Source of the DNA: Sulfopaludibacter sp035606355
Lineage (GTDB): Bacteria > Acidobacteriota > Terriglobia > Bryobacterales > Bryobacteraceae
Direction: 5' to 3'
Length of the DNA stretch: 64,000 nt
Assembly: GCA_035606355.1 (NCBI GenBank)
Contig: DATNFO010000036.1
Coordinates: 62,001-126,000 of the forward strand
Positions 33,267-41,000 of this stretch are shown piece by piece (positions within the stretch are counted from its first letter, which is position 1; every line of letters starts with the position of its first letter). The translations under genes were made by a program, and so were the position numbers. A model generated the notes under the pieces. The model had not been told where the DNA came from. It did no database searches and was given only the letters and a program-made list of their open reading frames with translations.

Positions 33267-34355
33267 CTACGGCTTCACCTCATAAATGTTGTTGAACGGG
33301 TTTTCGAGTGGAAGGCGCCGGATCGAACTGAATCCAGCCGCGGTGCACATTTCCGTCGCCTTGCGTTCGTGAAAGCCCAGCGTGCCCAGCCCCGCGCCTC
33401 CGCCGGAAAGCGACGTCGTCATGCAATACAGAATGCTGACGCCATGGAACATCGCGCCGAGCGGACCGGCGTTTCCCTCCAGCTTCTCCGAACAGTTGAT
33501 GTCCAGACAGATATACCTGCCGTCCGGCTGAAGCGCGGCGTGAATAGCGCGCAAGAGGCCCAGCGGATCAACGGCATCATGCACCACATCGAAGGTTGAA
33601 ATGACGTCGTAGCGTTCCGGTAATCCCTTGGCTGCATCCATCTGCCGGAATTGCACCCGGTCGGCCACCCCGGCTTCGGCGGCCCGTTCGCGAGCCTGTT
33701 CGATTGCTGGGGCGAACACATCGAACCCCACGTAAGTCGATGCAGGGAAGGCCTGAGCGAGTTTGATCAGCGCCCGGCCGCGGCCGCAACCGATATCGGC
33801 GACGGTAGCTCCCCGCCTGAGCTTGACTTCCACATCGGGCATTGCGGGAATCCACTGTTGCAACAACAGATTCTCAAACCAGCCTGCCGTAAACCGCTCC
33901 AGCCCGTCCCAAAACGACGGAGCATACGCAGACTGCGGCACGCCGCCGCCTCCGCGAAAAGCTTCGACCAGTTGATCCATTACCCCGACCATCGGCGGAA
34001 GCATCTGGTAGATACCGCCAAAAAAGAACGGACCGCCTTCCTGCGCCAGAGCCGCTGCGTGCTCGGGCGGAAGCCGGAATTGGCCGCTTAGAGGATCGTA
34101 CTCGACGTATCCCGCGGTCGCCATACCGCCGAGCCATTCTCGCGCATAGCGTTCCTGAATCCCGGTCCGCCTGGCAAGGTCAGAGCTCGTGGCGGCGCCG
34201 TTTTCCGACAGGTCTTTGAACAGGCCGAGACGATCTCCGATGCTCGCGAGAACCGTCGTCATGGCCGCACTGGTGTCGCTCATGATCTTTCCGACAAACG
34301 CGTCCTGCCTGGCGTGGTCGAAGCTCGATTGAGGCGTTATCGCAGTTCCAGACAT
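33267..34355 (-). CDS. Class I SAM-dependent methyltransferase with winged-helix N-terminus
   Basis: This 362-residue cytoplasmic protein has an N-terminal winged-helix dimerisation region (about 35-105, with DLARRTGIQERYAREWLGGM) like that of small-molecule methyltransferases. The Rossmann-fold methyltransferase domain follows, with motif I VADIGCGRGRALIKLA (about 190-205), YVGFDVF, QFRQMDAAKGLPERYDVIS and a motif near LQPDGRYICLDI. The substrate is unknown. A purine-rich aggagtgtgagggg sequence upstream of the ATG at 34355 gives a good ribosome site. It is divergent from the VPS10-like gene. Confidence 0.85.
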   Translation of the reverse strand: MSGTAITPQSSFDHARQDAFVGKIMSDTSAAMTTVLASIGDRLGLFKDLSENGAATSSDLARRTGIQERYAREWLGGMATAGYVEYDPLSGQFRLPPEHAAALAQEGGPFFFGGIYQMLPPMVGVMDQLVEAFRGGGGVPQSAYAPSFWDGLERFTAGWFENLLLQQWIPAMPDVEVKLRRGATVADIGCGRGRALIKLAQAFPASTYVGFDVFAPAIEQARERAAEAGVADRVQFRQMDAAKGLPERYDVISTFDVVHDAVDPLGLLRAIHAALQPDGRYICLDINCSEKLEGNAGPLGAMFHGVSILYCMTTSLSGGGAGLGTLGFHERKATEMCTAAGFSSIRRLPLENPFNNIYEVKP

Positions 34356-34448
34356 TTCCCCTCACACTCCTGGGCGAATTATCGCCGCGAATCCGGCTGT
34401 TTGCAACAGAGTTTTGAGTACTGATTCGTCCCGCGGGTTCACGGACTG

Positions 34449-34454
34449 TATAAT
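34449..34454 (+). promoter_or_regulatory. Consensus -10 hexamer 6 nt before a start codon
   Basis: A perfect TATAAT is followed by cgcccc and the ATG at 34461. There is no room for a Shine-Dalgarno sequence in a transcript that starts 6-7 nt downstream, so this is the strongest leaderless candidate of the window. No good -35 is seen at 16-18 bp. Confidence 0.5.
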
Positions 34455-34460
34455 CGCCCC

Positions 34461-37400
34461 ATGGGGCGTCGCCTTCTTGCCGTGCTTGGTGTTTCCCTGC
34501 CGCTTCTTGCGCAGACTGTATCGCCCACTCTTTACCAGGCTATGCGCTGGCGCCAGATTGGCCCCTTCCGCGCAGGCCGGGCGACCGCAGTCGCAGGCAT
34601 TGCGGGAAACGCCGCCATATATTACATGGGAACTCCTGGCGGCGGTCTGTGGAAAACAGTCAACAGCGGGGTGGTCTGGACGCCGATCTTCGACGAAACT
34701 CATGTGGATTCCATCGGCGCCGTTTCGGTCGCGCCATCGAATCCCAACATCATCTACGTGGGTACGGGTGACGTAAGCATGGTCGGCGGCTCCGTCAATT
34801 TCGGCAACGGCGTTTGGAAGAGCACCGACGCCGGCAAGACGTGGCTGCACGCCGGACTCGACGATAGCGAACACATAGGAAATCTCTGGATCGATCCGCG
34901 CGACCCGAACGTGGTTGTGGTCGCGGCGCTCGGAAAAACGTACTCGAAAAGCGAGCAGCGCGGCATTTTCAAAACTACCGACGGCGGCGCGACGTGGAAG
35001 CGCGTACTGTTCAAAGACGACACGGTAGGCGCGGTGGACCTCTCCTTCGCGCTGGACAATCCCAACGTCGGCTACGCCGCGTTATGGGAGCACTACACGC
35101 GCCCCGGCGCACGCGGCGCGATTGAATCTTCCGGTTTTGCGGGCATCTATAAGACCACCGACGCGGGCAGCACCTGGACCCAGCTCACCGAAGGCTTGCC
35201 CACCGGACGTCTGGGACGCATCGGCGTGGCCACCGCGGGAAACGGCCAGCTCGTCTTCGCGATCGTGGCGGCCGGCGGCGGAGGCGGTGGCGGTGGCGGA
35301 CGCGGCGCAGATTCGGCCGGCGGCTTGTACAGGTCAGACGATGGCGGCGCCCACTGGGCCAAATCGACGCACGATTCGCGCATTCAGGGTAGCGGCTACT
35401 TCAGCCGTGTGTTCATCGATCCGCAGCATCACGATACCGTCTACGTTGCCCAGACGTCGCTGTATCGCAGCGACGATGGGGGCAAGACCTTCAGCAGTTA
35501 CAAAGGGGCGCCCGGCGGCGACGACAATCACGCTCTATGGATCGACCCCACGAATTCCACGCGCATGATGATGGCGAGCGATCAGGGCGGCACCATAAGC
35601 ATGGATGGCGGCAAGAGTTGGAGCTCCTGGTATAACCAGCCCACCGGGCAAATCTACCATCTCTCCACCGATACAAAATACCCGTACTGGGTCTACGGAA
35701 CGCAGCAGGATAGCGGCTCTGTCGGGACGCTCAGCCGCGGCGATTACGGCGAGATCACGTTCATGGATTGGGACCCGGTGGGCGGCTACGAGTTCGGCTA
35801 CATCGTCCCCGATCCGCTCAATCCGAACCTTGTCTATGCCGGCGGACCGAGCCGCGGCGTGGTGCGCATTGACCGAACGAATCGCCAGGTCGCGACTGTT
35901 TCCCCGAACGTCACCCGCAACAACGATTACCGCATGGCGACCAATCCGCCGCTAGGCTTCTCCCCGCAGGACCCACACATCTTCTATATGGGCGCGCAAT
36001 ATCTGCTGGAAACGCGCGACGGCGGTGTGCATTGGAAGCAACTGGGTCCGGACCTCACGATTCGCGCCGCCGCCCCCGCCGCGACCGATAGCGCAGCCAC
36101 CGCCGAAAGTTCGCCGGGAGTGGCCGCAGCGCGTCCTCGCGCTCAAGAGCAGCAGGAGACCATCGCTCCCCAGAACCGGGCGGCCATCAATTCGTTTGCG
36201 CCTTCGCCGGTTGCGGCAGGCGAGATCTGGGCCGGCACCAATAACGGTATCGTGCAGGTCACAAAAGACAACGGCACCACATGGCAGAACGTCTCCCCGG
36301 AAGGACTCGGCGCTCTGACTCAGATCAGCATCGTGGAGGCCTCGCACTTCGATGCAAACACTGCTTACCTTGCGGTCGATCGTCATGAGGAGAACGATTT
36401 CGCCGCCCACATCTATCGCACACACGATCTCGGCAAGACGTGGCAGGAGACGGTCACCGGCATTCCCGAGGGCAACTTCGTGCGCGTGGTTCGCGAAGAT
36501 CCCGTCCGCAAGGGTTTGCTCTATGCGGGCACGGAAAAGGGCGCTTTCGTCTCTTTTGACGATGGCGCGCATTGGAAGAGCCTGCAACTCAATCTTCCGG
36601 CATGCAGCGTGCGCGACATGGTGGTGCACGGCGACGATCTCGTGGCCGGCACCTATGGGCGCGCCTTCTGGATTCTCGACGACCTTACGCCTCTGCGCCA
36701 GGTGGAGCCTACGCTCACCAGTTCCGCCGCTTTCCTCTTCAAGCCGGAGAAGGCGCTCCGCGTGCGTCTCGATCTCAATCAGGACACGCCGCTGCCGCCC
36801 GAAATGCCCGCCGGGCAGAATCCACCCGCGGGCGCAATCATTGACTATTACTTGAACGCCGCGCCTTCCAAGGACGTCGAACTCGCCATTTACGATTCCG
36901 CCGGTAAGCTGGTTCGTGAGTTCTCTACCAAGCCGCAGGCGGACGGCCCGCCGGAGCCTCCGCTGAACGTCCCTGATTATTGGGTGGGGCATCCGGAGCA
37001 ACTCACGAAATCCCGGGGCCACAACCGCTTCGTCTGGGATCTGCGTTATTCCGCGCCGCCGGTGCTGCGGCATGAATACCCGATTTCGGCGCTCTATGGC
37101 AACACGCCGGGATTGCCTCTCGGCGCCATCGTAACGCCGGGAACTTATCGCGTGAAGTTGACCGCGAATGGGAAAACGCTGGAGCAAACCCTGACCGTAG
37201 CGATGGATCCGCGAGTCGATGTCTCTCGTGATGCGCTTGCGCGTCAGTTGCAGCTCGAGACCAACGTCATCGATCTGGTGGCGCAAACCTACGAGGATTA
37301 CCGCAAGGCCTTGAAGCTGCGCGAGACGGTGGCCGATTACCGGAAAGAGATCGAAAAGCGCAGCGGCGCGGAGGGAGCGGCGATGAAGACGCTCTCTGAC

Positions 37401-37721
37401 TTCGACGCCAAAGCAAATCGCATTCAAGGTTCGGATGCGGGCCCCGGCGGAGGAGGAGGACGCGGCGGACGCCAGACTCCCGCGTTTGCCGCGCTGAATC
37501 GCAGCCTCGGCTCACTGGCGAGCGTGGTCGATGGACAGGATGCCGAGCCGACTCCCGCGATGCAGTCGGCGTACGAGGGTTACTGCAAAGAACTGGCGAC
37601 GGCCGCGCAAAGCTGGAATGAGCTGTTAAAGACAGACCTGCCGGCGCTGAACGCGGAACTTACAAAAGCGGGGCTAAGTCCGGCGCCGGCAGCGCCGGTA
37701 GCGCCCCCGGCGTGTAAGTAG
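34461..37721 (+). CDS. Large secreted VPS10/BNR-repeat propeller protein (sialidase-like fold)
   Basis: This 1086-residue exported protein has a signal peptide (MGRRLLAVLGVSLPLLAQ). It is built mainly of two multi-bladed VPS10/sortilin-like propellers (about 25-760). Asp-box (BNR) repeats of the form S/T-x-D-x-G-x-T-W recur: KSTDAGKTW, KTTDGGATW, KTTDAGSTW, RSDDGGAHW, RSDDGGKTF, RTHDLGKTW. A beta-rich region at about 770-920 and a C-terminal helical region (about 925-1060) follow. A nine-glycine stretch (near 35270-35300) and a second glycine-rich loop (near 37440) interrupt it. Such proteins are abundant in Acidobacteria and Planctomycetes. Sialidase activity is not implied by the Asp boxes alone, and the role is unknown. 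Confidence 0.85.
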   Translation: MGRRLLAVLGVSLPLLAQTVSPTLYQAMRWRQIGPFRAGRATAVAGIAGNAAIYYMGTPGGGLWKTVNSGVVWTPIFDETHVDSIGAVSVAPSNPNIIYVGTGDVSMVGGSVNFGNGVWKSTDAGKTWLHAGLDDSEHIGNLWIDPRDPNVVVVAALGKTYSKSEQRGIFKTTDGGATWKRVLFKDDTVGAVDLSFALDNPNVGYAALWEHYTRPGARGAIESSGFAGIYKTTDAGSTWTQLTEGLPTGRLGRIGVATAGNGQLVFAIVAAGGGGGGGGGRGADSAGGLYRSDDGGAHWAKSTHDSRIQGSGYFSRVFIDPQHHDTVYVAQTSLYRSDDGGKTFSSYKGAPGGDDNHALWIDPTNSTRMMMASDQGGTISMDGGKSWSSWYNQPTGQIYHLSTDTKYPYWVYGTQQDSGSVGTLSRGDYGEITFMDWDPVGGYEFGYIVPDPLNPNLVYAGGPSRGVVRIDRTNRQVATVSPNVTRNNDYRMATNPPLGFSPQDPHIFYMGAQYLLETRDGGVHWKQLGPDLTIRAAAPAATDSAATAESSPGVAAARPRAQEQQETIAPQNRAAINSFAPSPVAAGEIWAGTNNGIVQVTKDNGTTWQNVSPEGLGALTQISIVEASHFDANTAYLAVDRHEENDFAAHIYRTHDLGKTWQETVTGIPEGNFVRVVREDPVRKGLLYAGTEKGAFVSFDDGAHWKSLQLNLPACSVRDMVVHGDDLVAGTYGRAFWILDDLTPLRQVEPTLTSSAAFLFKPEKALRVRLDLNQDTPLPPEMPAGQNPPAGAIIDYYLNAAPSKDVELAIYDSAGKLVREFSTKPQADGPPEPPLNVPDYWVGHPEQLTKSRGHNRFVWDLRYSAPPVLRHEYPISALYGNTPGLPLGAIVTPGTYRVKLTANGKTLEQTLTVAMDPRVDVSRDALARQLQLETNVIDLVAQTYEDYRKALKLRETVADYRKEIEKRSGAEGAAMKTLSDFDAKANRIQGSDAGPGGGGGRGGRQTPAFAALNRSLGSLASVVDGQDAEPTPAMQSAYEGYCKELATAAQSWNELLKTDLPALNAELTKAGLSPAPAAPVAPPACK

Positions 37722-37771
37722 GAAGAAGATTAATAGCCGCCGATGAACGCCGATAAGAAAGAATTATTTGC

Positions 37772-38146
37772 CTATCTCGCTTCCACTCTCAATAGTTCGA
37801 CTTCGCGCGTCAATGTCTGTAGTGTGACCGCGCAATCGGAGAAACTGCGGGCCGCAGCTTGATTTTCTATCTCTTTCAACACGGCCGCTGCGCGATTTGC
37901 ACCTACGTTGGCGCATGCTCCCTTTGAGTAGTGCGCCAGCCGCGCGGTTTTCTGCGCATCCTGTTCCTCAATGGCGCCTGCGAGAAGACCGAGCTGCCGT
38001 GACGTATCGTCCACCAGCGCAATCAGAATCTCCCGCATCAGTTCTTCGTCATCCATGGTCACTTCGCGAAGTTGTTCGCGATCCAGAACCGCCGTTTCGG
38101 GTATCTGCACGACTTCATTTTCCGTGCCTCGCTTCCGCCGAACCAT
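37772..38146 (-). CDS. Orphan HPt (histidine phosphotransfer) domain protein
   Basis: This 124-residue protein is a single HPt four-helix domain. The phosphoacceptor is predicted to be His72 in ARLAHYSKGACANVGA, which matches the HPt motif HxLKGxSxxxGA. It carries phosphate between a hybrid kinase and a response regulator, but neither is found nearby, so its partners are encoded elsewhere. The first 20 residues are basic and variable. An aaggtgg sequence precedes the ATG at 38146. It begins 13 nt after the stop of the YdjM-like gene on the same strand, which suggests co-transcription. Confidence 0.82.
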   Translation of the reverse strand: MVRRKRGTENEVVQIPETAVLDREQLREVTMDDEELMREILIALVDDTSRQLGLLAGAIEEQDAQKTARLAHYSKGACANVGANRAAAVLKEIENQAAARSFSDCAVTLQTLTREVELLRVEAR

Positions 38147-38158
38147 CGGCGGACCACC

Positions 38159-39178
38159 TTACTTGGCGCGGAAAATTGTCTTACGCGTGCGTGCGGCGCC
38201 CCACTGCACCGCCGTTTCAATTACGCGATTCTGTGCGTCCACCGTGCCGATGGCCTCTGCGCCGTGCATGCCCGGACGCCCGAAACGAAGATCCAACACC
38301 TCCACCAGTTTTGCGTTGTCGACGTCCGGCGTCGGCGTCACGCGCCAGAGCGGCGCCTGCGAGAACCGCAGAAACTCACGGAAGTCATAAGTCGCGCGAA
38401 TCGCTTCGATCGCCGGACTGTCCTCGGCCTTTTCGTAAATCGGAGCGCGGGTAGGATCGAAAGTCGAGGAGAGATCGACCTCCGGAACCGCGTAGAAGGT
38501 CGCGGTCTCCACCAGTCCTCGCCAGCGCAGCGGGTTTTCGCTGACAGGCATGGCGATTACGCGGACCGGCGCGGTATCGCGGTACAGCCTCGACTGCAAT
38601 TCGGCGACTGCGCGGCTATGCATCGCCAGGCGTCCACAGTCATAGAGCGCAACGAACAGCAGCGCGAAAATCGCTCCGCCGCGTCCGTAGTACTTCGGGC
38701 GGGATGCCTTCGACGTAATCTCCCCCGTGACCAGCCGGCCCACAAAGGGCGCTGCGATTCCGAGCAGCAGAATTGTCCAGATGCAGTAGTCCACCACGCC
38801 AGTGGTGTCCAGGCCGAGCCATTCGCCGGAGAAGGGAAGCAGCAAGCGAACGCGATAGACATTGGTCAAATCCAGCAGCAGGTGGGACGCTACTCCGGTA
38901 AGCGCCGCCAGAAACGCGGGCGCCCAGTTCACCGGCTTTCGTCCCGCGAAGCGTACCAGTAAAACGGAGAGTATCGCCATCACGGGCATGGCCAGAAGGG
39001 AATGCGTCAGGTGCCGGTGGTAATGCAGGTAGTTTACGGGACCGCCGGCCAGCGTCACAATATCGATATCGGGAGCGTTGGCGGCGAGCAATAGGATGGC
39101 AGTGGCGCGCGGGGTCCGGCTGTTCCATCCGGCGCGGCTGAGGAACAGGCCGACAGCCGTGTGCGTGAGATTGTCCAT
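38159..39178 (-). CDS. YdjM/YbcI-type membrane-bound metal-dependent hydrolase (DUF457)
   Basis: This 339-residue integral membrane protein belongs to the YdjM family. The N-terminus MDNLTHTAVGLFLSRAG and the motif LHYHRHLTHSLL (about residues 51-62) carry the conserved histidines, and NAPDIDIV the aspartates. Four to five membrane helices are seen at about 25-40, 60-80, 85-105, 130-150 and 165-185. The C-terminal third is a soluble beta-rich domain. The family has been linked to phospholipase-like domains, but the reaction is unknown. A TACAAT hexamer lies 11 nt before the ATG. The HPt gene follows in the same direction. Confidence 0.84.
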   Translation of the reverse strand: MDNLTHTAVGLFLSRAGWNSRTPRATAILLLAANAPDIDIVTLAGGPVNYLHYHRHLTHSLLAMPVMAILSVLLVRFAGRKPVNWAPAFLAALTGVASHLLLDLTNVYRVRLLLPFSGEWLGLDTTGVVDYCIWTILLLGIAAPFVGRLVTGEITSKASRPKYYGRGGAIFALLFVALYDCGRLAMHSRAVAELQSRLYRDTAPVRVIAMPVSENPLRWRGLVETATFYAVPEVDLSSTFDPTRAPIYEKAEDSPAIEAIRATYDFREFLRFSQAPLWRVTPTPDVDNAKLVEVLDLRFGRPGMHGAEAIGTVDAQNRVIETAVQWGAARTRKTIFRAK

Positions 39179-39261
39179 GCGCGGATTTCATTGTAGCCGC
39201 CTCTCACGAAATCTGTGGAGAGGGGACGCGAGGATAGCGTCCCCGTGCTGCGGGGGAACAG

Positions 39262-39858
39262 TCACGCGATCCGCTGTAACTCCCGCATCGAGCCCATGGC
39301 CACTTCGGGCCGTATGCGCCGGCGGCTGATTCGCGGCTCTTCCGGGGCTGTAGCGAGCGCGGGCCGGTATCGCTCCACGACACCGCCGAAGTACTCCCGC
39401 AGCGGGTAAAGACCGTAAGGCTGTGTTTCGGCGAACGCACGGCCAAGGCGTTCCTGGATCTTATACACCAGGTGAAAGAACTCTCCCCGGGTTATCTTCA
39501 GTTGCCGCGAGCACAGGTTACAATCCGCGCCCAGGAGGTAATGATAACGAAATATTTTATATTCCCGGCCGCTGAGAACACGCTTGCTGATGAGGTCGAA
39601 ATCGGCCATATACTCTTCGCGCTTTCGCGAATACACGCGGCGCCCGTCAGGCCCGGATGACGGGTCATAACTGACCGTGTTCGCATGGCTCCCGAGGGCA
39701 GCGCATTCGCGAAAACGATTGAAACAGGCTCGAAAAACGGCCCGGAATACGCAATCGCAAGGGTCTTCCTTGCCGCGCACGATACGCGTCCCTTGTCCAT
39801 TGCAGAAACTGCAAGCGGCCCTGGCGAGGCCTATCGCGTTCGATCGGTTCCACTGCAT
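39262..39858 (-). CDS. Uncharacterised zinc-finger plus helix-turn-helix protein
   Basis: I do not recognise a named family for this 198-residue protein. The N-terminus holds a DnaJ-like zinc site, CSFCNGQGT then DPCDCVFRAVFRACFNRF. A basic linker follows (YSRKREEYMADF). The middle (about 92-145, SKRVLSGREYKIFRYHYLLG, then CNLCSRQLKITRGEFFHLVY) looks like a sigma-region-4-type or phage-antiterminator-type HTH with a further CxxC pair. The C-terminus is basic and Pro/Arg-rich. It may bind DNA or RNA and regulate. It starts at the ATG at 39858, with gggagga 11 nt upstream, and is divergent from the Cro-like gene across an AT-rich gap. Confidence 0.7.
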   Translation of the reverse strand: MQWNRSNAIGLARAACSFCNGQGTRIVRGKEDPCDCVFRAVFRACFNRFRECAALGSHANTVSYDPSSGPDGRRVYSRKREEYMADFDLISKRVLSGREYKIFRYHYLLGADCNLCSRQLKITRGEFFHLVYKIQERLGRAFAETQPYGLYPLREYFGGVVERYRPALATAPEEPRISRRRIRPEVAMGSMRELQRIA

Positions 39859-40145
39859 TTTGACTAAAGTCCTCCCGGGTCCAGCTATTTAAAGGAAGCT
39901 GAACCACGTCCGAAACTTTCTCAACTCTACTACCGGAAGAAATTCCGTCAAGTGTTTCATACCTTATTATCTGCTAATGGTATAGGTGGAGTCCCGGATT
40001 TGTGGCAATATGTGTTGGTAGTGCAATCACTTGCGGGGATAGAAAGATATTTGAATTGCTTACGCGGTTCGGGGAAATTCTTAGCCGCGCATAAGAAATG
40101 TAGTACCGCCCTATTTCCCGGAGAAATAGCCCTCCCCCCGCCGAT
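39859..40145. other. AT-rich gap between divergent regulator-like genes
   Basis: These 287 bp are clearly more AT-rich than the surroundings. They hold a purine-rich ribosome site for the minus-strand gene and a 7-bp inverted repeat close to the plus-strand gene. A 65-codon frame at 39952-40149 has no recognisable features and no ribosome site, so I do not call it a gene. Confidence 0.5.
40111..40129 (+). promoter_or_regulatory. Inverted repeat upstream of the Cro-like HTH gene
   Basis: CTATTTCCCGGAGAAATAG has perfect 7-bp arms around a 5-nt centre and ends 16 nt before the ATG at 40146. Cro/CI-type repressors often bind such sites at their own promoters, so autoregulation is a reasonable guess. 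Confidence 0.45.
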
Positions 40146-40391
40146 ATGAGCTTCGAAGAGCTGCAGCGGCGACTGGTGTTGCACCTCATCGTTCGCGTTA
40201 AAAGCGGTGAACTCACCGAACGCAGCCTTGCGAGAATGACGCGAGTCTCGCAGCCCCACATGCATAATGTCTTGAAGGGGAAACGGTCGTTTTCCATGCA
40301 TATGGCCGATTCCATCCTGCGGGAACTCCGGATGGACATCTTCGACCTGCTCGACCCCGCCGAACTACTGGAATGGCGGCGGCGCCAGTAA
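40146..40391 (+). CDS. Cro/CI (XRE)-type helix-turn-helix protein
   Basis: This 81-residue protein is a single HTH domain. SGELTERSLARMTRVSQPHM and NVLKGKRSFSMHMADSIL form the five-helix XRE pattern, with SQPHMHNVLKG as the recognition helix. It ends in the acidic LLDPAELLEWRRRQ. No Shine-Dalgarno sequence is present before the ATG; the upstream bases are pyrimidine-rich (ccctcccccc). An inverted repeat just upstream may be its operator. The next gene starts 32 nt downstream on the same strand. Confidence 0.8.
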   Translation: MSFEELQRRLVLHLIVRVKSGELTERSLARMTRVSQPHMHNVLKGKRSFSMHMADSILRELRMDIFDLLDPAELLEWRRRQ

Positions 40392-40423
40392 ACTTATGTT
40401 GCAATGGAACGGGAGGTTACCGG

Positions 40424-40960
40424 TTGGCGAGAAATGAAAAGCAGGAGCGGGAGGCCCGGTTGAAGCACCTGGCCGTGGAGATCGACGCCCTCAGCGCCAA
40501 AGATGAGTCGCAGTTACGCCGGATCCGGGAAATCGCCGAGCTTCGTCACGCCGCCGCTCGCGAGCTCCACACCATCTGCTCCGACTTTTTACGCGATATC
40601 AACCCGCTGCTGAAAAACGGAGAGCTTCTCCTGGATCCGCCCGAATTCCAGGACGAGCACTTCGACGACGACGCCGCCAACCTCCTGCAACTGCACATCC
40701 GCGGAAGAATTTTGCAAGTGGAATACACCTCCACCCAGGAACTCATCTCCACGGAGGACTTCCGGATTCCGTATATCCTTCAAGGATTTGTCCGAGCGTT
40801 TAACCAGGAACTGCTCGATAAAGATCTTATCGAAGAGCAGCTCATCTTTTACACGCTGGAGAAGCAAAACGGAATGTGGCGCTTCTTCGACGCCCGCACA
40901 TACCGGTCCGGACCGTTCGACGAAGATTACCTGATCTCCCTCATGCGGCAGCTCATCTAA
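40424..40960 (+). CDS. Hypothetical coiled-coil protein
   Basis: I do not recognise this 178-residue protein. I start it at the TTG at 40424, because a GGGAGG ribosome site lies 7 nt upstream; the frame is open further back into the Cro-like gene. The first 55 residues are charged and helical (EKQEREARLKHLAVEIDALS), probably a coiled coil. The remainder is a compact alpha/beta domain with many acidic and aromatic residues (EFQDEHFDDDAANLLQLHIR; QNGMWRFFDARTYRSGPF) and no signal peptide or membrane segment. It is likely an operon partner of the Cro-like protein. Confidence 0.65.
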   Translation: MARNEKQEREARLKHLAVEIDALSAKDESQLRRIREIAELRHAAARELHTICSDFLRDINPLLKNGELLLDPPEFQDEHFDDDAANLLQLHIRGRILQVEYTSTQELISTEDFRIPYILQGFVRAFNQELLDKDLIEEQLIFYTLEKQNGMWRFFDARTYRSGPFDEDYLISLMRQLI

Positions 40961-41000
40961 ACCCGGCCAACGCTCCACTGTAAACTAAGGAAAAGCCTTT

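Noticed and set aside
34461..37721. True sialidase
   Set aside because: Asp boxes are present, but the catalytic arginine triad and Tyr/Glu pair of sialidases could not be placed; the VPS10-type propeller is the safer call.
39952..40149. 65-codon frame in the AT-rich gap
   Set aside because: No ribosome site, no homology-like features, and it runs into the Cro-like gene start.
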